Assembly (NCBI GenBank): GCA_964632005.1
Contig: CAZWAP010000050.1
Location: 1-16,720, forward strand
Direction of reading: 5' to 3'
From: CAZWAP01 sp964632005
GTDB taxonomy: Bacteria; Planctomycetota; Phycisphaerae; Sedimentisphaerales; Anaerobacaceae
Length of the DNA stretch: 16,720 nt
Of the stretch, positions 1 to 7,921 are shown in pieces. Made by a program: the position numbers and the translations under genes. Positions within the stretch are counted from its first letter, which is position 1, and each line of letters begins with the position of its first letter. Under the pieces are notes generated by a model. The model was not told the origin of the DNA. It was given only the letters and a program-made list of their open reading frames with translations, and did not search any database.

Positions 1-647
1 TTGGCCACGTCGCCGTCGTACTGCATGCCGGCGTACCAGCCGATCTTCTTGGGTACCGTGCCCTTTTCCCACTTGGCCGGCGAATCCTTGTAGCCGGCGT
101 AGACCATGATCTTGCCATTCTCTTCGACCTCAAACCGCTGGCTGCCGGGGGGCAGCAGGTCCCAGCCGAGGCTGCGGTTGCCGATGCAGCTTTTTAGGAT
201 GAGCACGGGCGCGTCGATGGCGTTGCCCAGGTAATGCCCGATTCCGATTTCCGGGCCGATCCTGCCGCCCTTGATGGTCATCCACTCGTTGTTGAAGAGC
301 CTCATAGGGCCCGTGCCGCTGCTCATGACGCGCACGTAGCGGACATCCTTGCGTACGGTCCAATTGCCGTCGTCGTCGACCAGGTAGGGGTATTTCTTCT
401 TGGTCTTCACCGCATACTCCAGGGTACCCTCCTTGTCGCCGGCCACATGGCCCGCGCCGACCATGTTGGACTGTCCCATCAGGATGTAGACCTGTACGGG
501 CTTGCTCATATCCGCCGGTTTACCGTCCGGATCTGGCAATTGCTGCTTCGGGTTCGTGTCAATCTTCTCGGCAGCCAACACGCCGGAGGCGGCCATTACC
601 ATCGCTGCGATAAGGCACAATACAAGGGACGTCTTCTTTCCGTTCAT
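1..647 (-). CDS. Secreted SASA-family carbohydrate esterase (3' end outside window)
   Basis: This is the N-terminal 215 residues of an exported SGNH-fold esterase of the SASA (sialate O-acetylesterase-like) family, which removes acetyl groups from sugars. The ATG at 647 is preceded by a GAAAGGAAG Shine-Dalgarno that lies inside the last codons of the upstream gene, 4 nt away, so the two are probably translationally coupled. Residues 1-25 form a signal peptide (basic start, hydrophobic core, VLA cleavage site). Block I of the catalytic domain is GQSNM with predicted nucleophile Ser60. The segments GNWTVRKDV and IGPEIGIGHYLG closely match the paralogue at 2634-5072. Unlike that paralogue it has no inserted PA14-like module between block I and the rest of the domain. 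The catalytic His block lies beyond the window. Substrate is unknown; sialic acid is only the name of the family. Confidence 0.85.
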   Translation of the reverse strand, partial: MNGKKTSLVLCLIAAMVMAASGVLAAEKIDTNPKQQLPDPDGKPADMSKPVQVYILMGQSNMVGAGHVAGDKEGTLEYAVKTKKKYPYLVDDDGNWTVRKDVRYVRVMSSGTGPMRLFNNEWMTIKGGRIGPEIGIGHYLGNAIDAPVLILKSCIGNRSLGWDLLPPGSQRFEVEENGKIMVYAGYKDSPAKWEKGTVPKKIGWYAGMQYDGDVA

Positions 648-651
648 AGCT

Positions 652-2553
652 TCACTTCCTTTCGTTAAGTTTTAGAATGCCTTTCGTATCACGCTTCAAC
701 GTATACTGGTCAATATATCTTCGCCCACTCACCGGGGCCAGCACAAAATACTTAATAGTCAGCCCACAGTTCGGGGCAGGGCAAGTAAATTGGAGTAGGT
801 TTTTGCCTTTTACCAATTCGATCTCCACCGGCTTGGTGTCCTTCCACATACCTATGGTATATGGCAACGGGACCTCGATCTCCGGTTTAGTCTTGTTTAC
901 CGTAAGCAGCAGACGCGGCTTCATATTCACGGTTACTACATGGGCGACGAGGGCATATCGGCCGGCTCTGGGAGCTTCGAACTCGTACTCGAATGTCTCG
1001 GGACGGCCCCCACGGCTGTAATGCAACTGCATCCCACCCAGGAAACTCTTTGTGAACGTGATCTTTGCCGTGTTGTTCTTCGGCTTACTGCAGGCCGCCG
1101 CCGGGATTATAATTACGCCGTTGCTCTTGAGAACGACCTTCTTATCTTCTGCTGAGATCTCGGCCTTTATAATCTCCTCGGCTTTGGTCGAGACACTGGC
1201 TTCGGCAAGGTCCTCTCCGGTCAGTGCAACTTCGACAGGCTTGGCTTCTTCGACAATCTTCTTCTTTTGGTAAAACGCCAAAGCGTTCCAGAGACCGCCG
1301 CCGGTGCCGTAGTTTCTGCCGCTGACCTTGCTCTCGCCGAGGGCATCGCCGACCCACTGCGCCCGCAGCACCTTGACATACTCCTTCGGGTACTCCCGCG
1401 CCTGCGTTTCCAGCAGGAAATCCAACCCGCAACGGTCTTCCCACCAGTTGTTTCGCCAATGTGCGCCCAAGCACACGGTCCAGCCCTTCGGCGTCCAGTG
1501 GCTCATAGCGGCATGGCCTCGCTGACGCACGCCCCAGGTCGGGATCCCGAAAGCACGCGTGGCGAAACGCCCAAACCAGGCCCGCGGACCGCACTTGCCC
1601 CCGCCATTGAGCAGTTGCTGCATCTTGAGGGTGGACATCTCGGGGTGCCATTCGGGGGTTTTGTAGGGGACATCGGTCTTCACGATGGCGACGTAACGCC
1701 AGCGATAGTCTGATTTGAAGATATGGTCCGGCCGGTAATTCCGCAACATCTCCCTGCACCAGATGAGCTCCTCATCCAGGGTCGGGTCGTTGGTGATGAA
1801 ACGGCACTCCCAGGCCGTCATATCCTTGAACGCCGGGTCCAACTCCCCGTTGAGGTAGGCCTTTTCGTAGTTCAAGTAGCGTTTTACCGGGTCAACCTCG
1901 CCGCCATCGCCAACCACAGGCACGGCCTGCTCCAGGCTCGTGCCAAGTGCAAGACGCTGGAGGATGCCATTGCGGGCGTTTTCGCTGGCCTTCTGGATGG
2001 CCGTGTAGATCTGCATCGCTCTGCCGTACTTGCCGGCCTTTGCTCCGCCGGCCAGAAGCATTTGCTTCATCAGCGCTTTGTCGGCAAGCAGTCGGGCGAC
2101 CAAATCCGCCTCTTCTCTGCCCTGCTGGGCGAATTCCGCAAGGCCGCGCGGCGTGGCGTTTGCCAGAACCGCGCACTTGACCAGCAAATCGTCGAGCCTG
2201 TCGCTCGCAAGAAAGGAATCCGCCTCGGCCAGCAACGGCTTGGCCGCCGTCAACGCCTTCGCCTGGGCCTGCGCAAAGGCAGCGTTCGTGTCGATGTACG
2301 GCTGTGCCTTGGCCACGGCTGCATGGGCCTGGAGAAATGCCTCTTTCTTTCTCTCATCAATCTTCGGCACGGACTTGGCGATCTCCGCCCGTAATGCCGC
2401 GAGCATACCCGAGTATTGCTCATAGAGCTTCTGGCCGATGGGGGTCAGTGGTTTCGCCTGCGTACGCCCTTGCGTCTCGGGGGCACCACAAATCAACACG
2501 ATGAACACTGCTGCCAGCACGGACAAAACAACAGACAACTTTTTTCTATTCAC
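652..2553 (-). CDS. Exported transglutaminase-like protein with C-terminal beta-sandwich
   Basis: A 633-residue exported protein. The start is GTG, with an AAAGGAG site 9 nt upstream. Residues 1-24 look like a signal peptide; Cys22 follows V-L-I, so it is not a proper lipobox. Residues 35-210 are Ala-rich and predicted helical. Residues 300-395 resemble a transglutaminase/protease core: GGKCGPRAWFGRF gives predicted nucleophile Cys321, and RGHAAMSHW gives His347; the third acidic residue is not clear. Residues 475-610 look like a carbohydrate-binding-type beta-sandwich (FEAPRAGRYAL, then LVKGKNLLQF near the end). Known relatives of the fold hydrolyse or exchange amide bonds in peptides. The gene sits between two SASA esterases, 80 nt after one and 4 nt before the next, which suggests joint action on an extracellular glycan or glycopeptide. 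That role is inference; it could also be inactive as an enzyme. Confidence 0.75.
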   Translation of the reverse strand: MNRKKLSVVLSVLAAVFIVLICGAPETQGRTQAKPLTPIGQKLYEQYSGMLAALRAEIAKSVPKIDERKKEAFLQAHAAVAKAQPYIDTNAAFAQAQAKALTAAKPLLAEADSFLASDRLDDLLVKCAVLANATPRGLAEFAQQGREEADLVARLLADKALMKQMLLAGGAKAGKYGRAMQIYTAIQKASENARNGILQRLALGTSLEQAVPVVGDGGEVDPVKRYLNYEKAYLNGELDPAFKDMTAWECRFITNDPTLDEELIWCREMLRNYRPDHIFKSDYRWRYVAIVKTDVPYKTPEWHPEMSTLKMQQLLNGGGKCGPRAWFGRFATRAFGIPTWGVRQRGHAAMSHWTPKGWTVCLGAHWRNNWWEDRCGLDFLLETQAREYPKEYVKVLRAQWVGDALGESKVSGRNYGTGGGLWNALAFYQKKKIVEEAKPVEVALTGEDLAEASVSTKAEEIIKAEISAEDKKVVLKSNGVIIIPAAACSKPKNNTAKITFTKSFLGGMQLHYSRGGRPETFEYEFEAPRAGRYALVAHVVTVNMKPRLLLTVNKTKPEIEVPLPYTIGMWKDTKPVEIELVKGKNLLQFTCPAPNCGLTIKYFVLAPVSGRRYIDQYTLKRDTKGILKLNERK

Positions 2554-2633
2554 AGCTTTGCTCTCCTTTCACTAATGTGGCATTGAGTTCAAACGGAGTG
2601 CGCAAATTCTAACGAGCAGGTTGCCACGGCCCA

Positions 2634-5072
2634 TCACTGGCTTTGGCTTTCAGCACCACCAGGCAATGGCGGAATTTCCGCCTCTTCCATCCACAGCGAA
2701 AAGTGCCCGCGCGGCGGGATGACCCCACGGGGGGTGTTATATCGCAGGAAGCTGATAGCTGCGATGGTCACCTTACCGCCCTTGAACTCATCACGGAAGT
2801 CGTTGTAGATGTAGGCGCCGCGCGGCTGTCCGCCTTGCCGTTTGCCGACGCCGGCCTTCGACTCGGCCAGCAATTTGCCGTTGACGTAAATCGCATAACC
2901 CTCGCCCGCGTTGACGTGGGCGCTGCCGCCGACTACGAGGCGGTAACGACGGTCCTTCTTGAGCGGCGGAAACTCGAAGGTGCCCCGGATCAACAAGACT
3001 TCCTTCTCCCAGAGGGTCCTCGGCTTTTGAGAGCAGCCGCAGAATGAAGCGGTACACGTTTCGTTCAGCGGCAACAGCTTACCGTCAAGCTGCCCGAAGG
3101 GCGGAAGACCCTTCTTCCAGCCTGCCTTGGCCGCGTCGAAGTCGGGCGCGAACCAGTTCTCCATCCCTGCGGGGAACGTTACCTTGCGGTACCGGTTCCC
3201 CTTGTCCTTTGGCAGGGTCTCTTTCGGGTCGAAGCTGTAGTACTCCCACTCGAGGTTTCTCAGATCAGGCCCGAAGGGGTGCCACTCGTAGTCGTACACT
3301 CCTGCTGCTCGATAGAACGCGGTCAGGCGGTAGGTCGTCCCGCGGAGAAACTGCGAGACGCGGGCCGGCCGCTCGCCGCTGGCTTCACTCAATAGCGCCG
3401 CGCGGTTACGGGGGTCGGAGGCGAAACGCGCCGCCATGCCGTCCAGATAAATCGGCGCCAGTGCTGCCTGAGCTGCCTTCTGGTCTTGTTCGCTGGGTTC
3501 CTGGCTCGGCTGCTTTGCTGGTTGCTTCGGCCGGCCGGCCTTGACAAGCGGTTCGGCCTTTCCGCCGAGCAGCCTCACCATCGCGCGACCCAGCGCGTCG
3601 CCTACCAGCATATACGTCTCAGCGTTGCGGTTATAGTGGTAGTCCTGACCGGCCGGGGACTCGTCTACTTCGCGCCAGAAATCCCGGATGTCCACCGTGG
3701 CGACGGTGCCCGCAAATTCCGGGTGTTTCTTCGGGTCGGCGACCGCCATCTGAGCCTTGAGGATCCGCAGAAACTTCTCGCTCATATTGTGGCCACCGAA
3801 ACCAACCGTGGCAATGACGACCGGCATCCTGGGCACGTCGAACTCCTTACGCACATCCTTGATCAGGTTGACGAGGTTCTGCTCATACTCATCGATCAGC
3901 CCCGGCACGAAGCTGTCCTTGTGGCCCTGCCACCAGACAAATCCGGCGATTTCGTAACCCTGGCCCTTGTATCCCGGCAGGATTTTTTCAATATCGTTCA
4001 GCGTCTTGCGGACACCCTCGACCATAAGCTTGTACTCGAGCGATTCCCATTTGCTCTCGGGGTCATTCCGGCCGCTCGACGGCGGTCGGAAATCATAGCC
4101 CAGGGCGCGATTGCCCATAGCGGTCTTGATTAGTAGGACCTGCTCATCGTGATACGTGCCCAGCACATGGCCGAGGCCCAGTTCCGGGCCGATCGTTTTG
4201 CCGCCGTTCGAGGTCGGACTGAGGGGACTGCCCTTGAAACTGATGCGGGCGTCCTGGTAATACACGTCCTTGCGGACCGTCCAATTGCCGTTCTCGTCGA
4301 TAAGCCACGGGAACTTGCCTTCCTGCTTGGTGACGGTTTCCAGATCCCCCTTGCCCCGTAGATCCTCCTGACTCATCCACAAGGCGGTTGAGCCGCCCTT
4401 GAAGTACGTGATCTTGATAGGATAACGCCTGCCCGCCTCGAGCGTGACCTTCTGCTTGACGATACGACCGCCCGGATCTTTGCGATAGACCTCCTTGCCG
4501 TCGAGCTCGGTAACGTTGTACGAACTGTCACCGTAGCCGGCGCCCAGAGTGTAGTTGCCCGAATCGGGGACCTCGATGAAGCCCCGGACCACTATGGTAT
4601 GGGGGCCGGCAATGGCGGGAAGTTTGCCCTGAGTAACGCCCAGGGATACCTTTTCTGTCTTCACCGGCTTGGCCTTGTCATAGTTCGCAGCCGGGTTGTA
4701 GGCGCCCGCATAGACCGAAGCCATCGCTCCTGCATCGGCATTCGCATCGGCCGAGACGTAAACCCCGAGAGGGCCGATCTTGTAATTGCCCACCGGATAG
4801 ACATACAAGGGGCCCTTCGGCGCAGCAGGATCGGCCGTCAGGTAGATCCCTATGTAGCGGCACCTTGCGCCGCGGATCTCCCCCATGCCCACCATGTTGG
4901 ACTGGCCGGCCAGGATATAGACCTTGACCGGCTTGCTCGTGTCAGGCGGCTTTCCATCCGGGTCGGGAAGCTGAGCGGGAACATCTCTGGCAACGGCCGG
5001 CAAAACCAGGGCCGCCATCGCCAATACAACGAGGACAAAGGCTATTATTCTTGTTGGCTGCTTCTTGATCAT
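2634..5072 (-). CDS. Secreted SASA-family esterase with inserted PA14-like domain and C-terminal beta-rich module
   Basis: An 812-residue exported esterase, the first gene of the minus-strand operon. The ATG at 5072 has a GGGAG site just upstream. Signal peptide: residues 1-28 (AVA cleavage). The SASA/SGNH catalytic domain is discontinuous. Block I GQSNM (Ser58) is followed at about residues 71-245 by a beta-rich insert with PA14-like signatures (VPDSGNYTLGAGYGD, DGKEVY, LEAGRRYPIKITYFKGG). The fold then resumes with GNWTVRKDV, IGPELGLGHVLG, FVWWQGHKD (380-386) and DYHYN (His479). Residues 510-535 are a Pro/Gln linker. Residues 540-800 are a beta-rich module of no family I can name (RLVVGGSAHVNAGEGYAIYVNGK). 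Expected activity is removal of acetyl or other acyl groups from an extracellular polysaccharide, with the insert and the C-terminal module possibly binding carbohydrate. Substrate cannot be deduced from sequence. Confidence 0.85.
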   Translation of the reverse strand: MIKKQPTRIIAFVLVVLAMAALVLPAVARDVPAQLPDPDGKPPDTSKPVKVYILAGQSNMVGMGEIRGARCRYIGIYLTADPAAPKGPLYVYPVGNYKIGPLGVYVSADANADAGAMASVYAGAYNPAANYDKAKPVKTEKVSLGVTQGKLPAIAGPHTIVVRGFIEVPDSGNYTLGAGYGDSSYNVTELDGKEVYRKDPGGRIVKQKVTLEAGRRYPIKITYFKGGSTALWMSQEDLRGKGDLETVTKQEGKFPWLIDENGNWTVRKDVYYQDARISFKGSPLSPTSNGGKTIGPELGLGHVLGTYHDEQVLLIKTAMGNRALGYDFRPPSSGRNDPESKWESLEYKLMVEGVRKTLNDIEKILPGYKGQGYEIAGFVWWQGHKDSFVPGLIDEYEQNLVNLIKDVRKEFDVPRMPVVIATVGFGGHNMSEKFLRILKAQMAVADPKKHPEFAGTVATVDIRDFWREVDESPAGQDYHYNRNAETYMLVGDALGRAMVRLLGGKAEPLVKAGRPKQPAKQPSQEPSEQDQKAAQAALAPIYLDGMAARFASDPRNRAALLSEASGERPARVSQFLRGTTYRLTAFYRAAGVYDYEWHPFGPDLRNLEWEYYSFDPKETLPKDKGNRYRKVTFPAGMENWFAPDFDAAKAGWKKGLPPFGQLDGKLLPLNETCTASFCGCSQKPRTLWEKEVLLIRGTFEFPPLKKDRRYRLVVGGSAHVNAGEGYAIYVNGKLLAESKAGVGKRQGGQPRGAYIYNDFRDEFKGGKVTIAAISFLRYNTPRGVIPPRGHFSLWMEEAEIPPLPGGAESQSQ

Positions 5073-5531
5073 AATTTACTCCCGATTCTTGTGAGTACCA
5101 CAAAACAACGCTCCTCCAAGTACTGGGGGGCCACAGACATCCATCGTTCAGATCATCGGGCCAAAACTCGTTGGTGGGTCTTGACGAAAAATCAGCGAAT
5201 TTATCTTGCTGCTTACCACGGCTTTGACTCGCCTCAACAACAAAGGCCCAGCATCGGCTGAGCCACACGCCTGGGCATTCTACCACATCCGTAGGTAATC
5301 AACAACCCACTTCTGACCTGACCCCTGACCGTATATGTACCGTATCGAAAAAGCCCAAACGTTATCTATCGCCTATCCTGCAAGCCGGACAAGGCATAGC
5401 CGACGCCTCGGCCCTGCCGGCAGACGAAGAAATACGCCCGGCCGTAAACTCGGCCGTATTACCTACGCCAAAATAGACGGCCTGGCGGCCGGGAAAATTG
5501 CACCAAATTGCAACCGACAGGCAGAAAAGGA
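5073..5531. other. Intergenic region between divergent genes
   Basis: About 460 nt between the start of the minus-strand esterase operon and the promoter of the plus-strand HTH gene. Open frames here lack a ribosome site and resemble no family I know. The region should hold the promoter of the esterase operon, but no minus-strand pair of hexamers with acceptable spacing stands out. Features seen are short CTGACC repeats at about 5313-5330, GC-rich inverted repeats of CGGCCG near 5440-5490, and a 10-bp direct repeat at 5495-5514. No tRNA-like or convincing riboswitch-like structure was recognised. Confidence 0.5.
5495..5514. repeat. Two direct copies of AAATTGCA at 10-bp spacing
   Basis: AAATTGCA occurs at 5495-5502 and again at 5505-5512, one helical turn apart, just upstream of the -35 hexamer at 5532. 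The phasing and position would suit an operator or activator site, but two copies in an intergenic region could be chance. Confidence 0.4.
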
Positions 5532-5560
5532 TTGCCTAAAATGTTATCTTGGGGTAAAAT
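5532..5560 (+). promoter_or_regulatory. Sigma70-type promoter for the HTH membrane protein gene
   Basis: TTGCCT (5532-5537), a 17-nt spacer and TAAAAT (5555-5560). Initiation near 5567 would leave an ATG at 5561 outside the transcript and supports translation from 5642. Confidence 0.55.
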
Positions 5561-5626
5561 ATGGTTGTAGATTCAAGACATTCGGGTGGTCGAAAGAACC
5601 GCAATGTACAGAGATTTTCGGCCTTT

Positions 5627-5632
5627 GGGAGG
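5627..5632 (+). promoter_or_regulatory. Ribosome binding site fixing the start at 5642
   Basis: GGGAGG lies 9 nt before the ATG at 5642. The alternative upstream ATG at 5561 has only a GGGG run about 6 nt before it, which overlaps the predicted -10 region. Confidence 0.65.
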
Positions 5633-5641
5633 TTGCGTATC

Positions 5642-6847
5642 ATGGCCGGGATGTTTTATTCACTTCAGGAAGCCGCCGAGAGGCTTAATAGGACCGAGGA
5701 ACAGGTAAGAGAACTCGCAAGAGCGGGCAGGCTGCGGGAGTTTCGTGACGGGCCGAACCTGTTGTTCAAGGTCGACGAAGTCGAGGCCCTGGTGGTCGAA
5801 GAGGGTGTGCCGATTCAGGTTGAGGGGGTCGAAGACGATACCGCCGCTGCCGGCCCGGCGCCCCAGCAGCCGCCGACCGAGGAGCCTGTGGAGCTGGAAA
5901 TCTCTGCCGAACCCCAGGCACAGGCCCCCGCTGACCAGGGTCCCTCCGACGAGGCTGCAGCACCTGTAGACCTGGAAATACCGCAGGCCGAAGCTCCGGA
6001 GCCCCAGGTCCCCGAACCACCCCTGAGCGAGCCGGAAATCCCATCGGACCAGGAGATGCCGCAGCCCGCCGAGCCCGAGCTTGAGAGCCCTGGGGAACCC
6101 CAGGCCGGCACCAGCGAGATCTTGTTGGCCCCCGAGACGGGCACGCCCGTGCCGCCGAGCGAGCTGACAAACGCCGATACGGCCATCACGGGCGAGGGAA
6201 TCAGCGTACTCGGTGAGACAGACAGGGATTACGAGATAACCGACGACACGTTGGGCGAGACCATCGGGACAGCAGGCCTCGGCGAAACCGGCACGAAACC
6301 CGAAGCCTCCCTCGAGGAAATCGAAGAAGACGTCAACCTCGACAGTTTTGGCAGTGGTTCCGGTCTGCTGGACCTATCCCTACAGGCCGACGATACCTCG
6401 CTCGGTGGGATTCTCGATGAGATATACACTGCCGAGGACGAGGAGGCCGCGCCGCCTGAGACAGGTACGGTTGAGGAAGTAGCTGCTGAGGCCACCAAGA
6501 TGCTGGCAGAAGAAGGGCTTACTGTCCCTGAGGCCGGCCTGGAGGCGCCCGCGCTCGTGCAGCCTCAAGTTGAGCTGGCTCCCGACAAAACAGGCAATAT
6601 CCTCGGTGCACTGCTGTTTCTGCCCCTGCTGTTCGTCGTATACACCGCTATCGTGGCTGTCGGGGGTCTCAGGGGTATTGTGCCATCGGCCCTGACCGCG
6701 ATACAGGGCGTCATCTGGTACATTGTGGTCGGCTTTATCGTGGTGGCGCTTGCCGTAAGTGCCTGGGCGTTTATGATTGAGCGGGAAAGCACGCCCCGGC
6801 AGAAAAGGGCCGCAAAGCCCAAGAAGCCCAAGAAGAAGAAAAAATAG
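5642..6847 (+). CDS. Excisionase/MerR-type HTH protein with acidic Pro-rich linker and two membrane helices
   Basis: With the ATG at 5642 the protein has 401 residues. Residues 4-55 form an excisionase-like winged HTH (YSLQEAAERLNRTEEQVREL, then a basic loop and LFKVDEVEALV). Residues 60-165 are Pro/Glu/Ala-rich and strongly acidic, and probably disordered. Residues 185-265 contain repeated acidic motifs (LGETDRDYEITDDTLGET; SGLLDLSLQADDTSLGGIL) of a type I associate with planctomycete proteins. Two hydrophobic helices follow at about 320-343 and 352-377, then a tail with many lysines (KPKKPKKKKK). A helical hairpin with a basic C-terminus would place both ends in the cytoplasm, so the HTH could bind DNA or a partner near the membrane. 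It is convergent with scpA (69 nt between stop codons). No function is established from sequence; a regulator, a chromosome-membrane tether or a protein-protein adaptor are all possible. Confidence 0.8.
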   Translation: MAGMFYSLQEAAERLNRTEEQVRELARAGRLREFRDGPNLLFKVDEVEALVVEEGVPIQVEGVEDDTAAAGPAPQQPPTEEPVELEISAEPQAQAPADQGPSDEAAAPVDLEIPQAEAPEPQVPEPPLSEPEIPSDQEMPQPAEPELESPGEPQAGTSEILLAPETGTPVPPSELTNADTAITGEGISVLGETDRDYEITDDTLGETIGTAGLGETGTKPEASLEEIEEDVNLDSFGSGSGLLDLSLQADDTSLGGILDEIYTAEDEEAAPPETGTVEEVAAEATKMLAEEGLTVPEAGLEAPALVQPQVELAPDKTGNILGALLFLPLLFVVYTAIVAVGGLRGIVPSALTAIQGVIWYIVVGFIVVALAVSAWAFMIERESTPRQKRAAKPKKPKKKKK

Positions 6848-6916
6848 CTGGCCTGAGCTTGCTGTGTTTCACTCCCCCCGGCTGTCTTGCTTGACTATCC
6901 TCGAGGGCCCTTCTGG

Positions 6917-7921
6917 TCAGTCCGATCTGGGCTGTTGTTTTCCGCCAGCCTCGGCACTATCGGGTGGGCTATTGTCCTGGGCTCGGGGCCTTTGCGAGGA
7001 TGGGATTTCCACGATATTGCTGCTGGAGTCTTGCCGGGGCTTGGCCGGTAAAACCGCGGGCTTACTTGCGGGGGGTATCTCGGAAATGGGAATACCCGGC
7101 CGTCCGGACTGCTCAAGGCCGGTCGGACCTCTGTCGCTGTCCGCTTCCGCTACGGAAATAATCGCGTTGCGCACCGCGATCTCGGCCGGCTCGTCGGTCA
7201 GCGCCCGCAGATATATCGGCGAGTCGGCGCTGCGCTGTTCGGCCCAGATCAGCTCCGCCCGTATCAGCTCCAGAAGTGCCAGGAATAGGCCGGCCATAAC
7301 CAGCCGGCCCCTGCCAGGCTCGAAAATCCGCTCAAAAGTCATCGGGCCTTCGGTCTGAAGATGGTGCAGAATCTCTATCTGGTAAAGGTCGATCGGTGTA
7401 TCATCCTCGATGTGGCTCATCTCGGCCGCCACCCCCGTCGCTCTGCATAAGGAGTCAAAAGCCTCGAGCAAATCCCAGACGCTGACCCGCTCAATGTCAA
7501 TCTCCGGCTCGCGCTGCCCGCTCAACCTCTCGATGATACTGTCCGGGCGAGTAAATCGCTGCTTGTGCTCATCCGCAGCGGCACCGAGAAGATTGGCCGC
7601 ATCTTTGAACTTCTTGTATTCCAGAAGTTGCCGAATCAGTTCGGCGCGGGGATCGGAAAGCTCACCCTCATCGAGAAGCTCCGGCTGGGCCTTCGGCAAA
7701 AGCATCGCAGATTTTATCTGCATCAGCGTCGCGGCCATCACCAGGAAATCCCCGGCCAGGTCGATATCGAGGCTCTTGAGCATCTCCACGTATCTCAGGT
7801 ACTGCTCGGTGATCCTGGCAATGGGGATGTCGTAGATATCGACCTCTTCTTTGCGGACCAGATACAACAGCAGATCCAACGGCCCCGCGAATATTTCAAG
7901 ATTTACGCGATACCCGGCCAA
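6917..7921 (-). CDS. scpA: Segregation and condensation protein A
   Basis: ScpA is the kleisin subunit that, with ScpB, closes the SMC ring and helps compact and segregate the chromosome. The N-terminus (VNLEIFAGPLDLLLYLVRKE, then DIYDIPIARITEQYL) and residues 55-80 (LAGDFLVMAATLMQIKSAML) are diagnostic for the SMC-neck-binding domain. Residues 170-240 are the C-terminal winged helix. The start is TTG at 7921, directly abutting the TAG of the preceding gene (no spacer), with an AGGAG site 6 nt upstream inside that gene. At 334 residues it is longer than the usual 240-280; residues 250-334 are a Pro/Ser/Gln-rich, probably disordered tail. scpB is not adjacent. It is the last gene of a trpS-DUF2007-scpA operon. 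Confidence 0.93.
   Translation of the reverse strand: MAGYRVNLEIFAGPLDLLLYLVRKEEVDIYDIPIARITEQYLRYVEMLKSLDIDLAGDFLVMAATLMQIKSAMLLPKAQPELLDEGELSDPRAELIRQLLEYKKFKDAANLLGAAADEHKQRFTRPDSIIERLSGQREPEIDIERVSVWDLLEAFDSLCRATGVAAEMSHIEDDTPIDLYQIEILHHLQTEGPMTFERIFEPGRGRLVMAGLFLALLELIRAELIWAEQRSADSPIYLRALTDEPAEIAVRNAIISVAEADSDRGPTGLEQSGRPGIPISEIPPASKPAVLPAKPRQDSSSNIVEIPSSQRPRAQDNSPPDSAEAGGKQQPRSD

Noticed and set aside
234..668. Plus-strand frame of 144 codons opposite the first esterase
   Set aside because: It is antisense to a clear signal peptide and SASA catalytic motif, has no ribosome site and resembles no family.
1267..2394. Long plus-strand frames opposite the transglutaminase-like gene
   Set aside because: GC-rich antisense frames without start signals; the minus-strand gene has a signal peptide, catalytic motifs and a ribosome site.
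5335..5688. Plus-strand frame of 117 codons upstream of the HTH gene
   Set aside because: It runs through the promoter and out of frame into the HTH gene, and has no ribosome site or recognisable domain.
6840..6870. Short AGCT stem with a T-run on the minus strand after scpA
   Set aside because: Only a 4-bp stem of a self-complementary tetramer, and the T-run is the lysine codon tract of the convergent gene; too weak to call a terminator.
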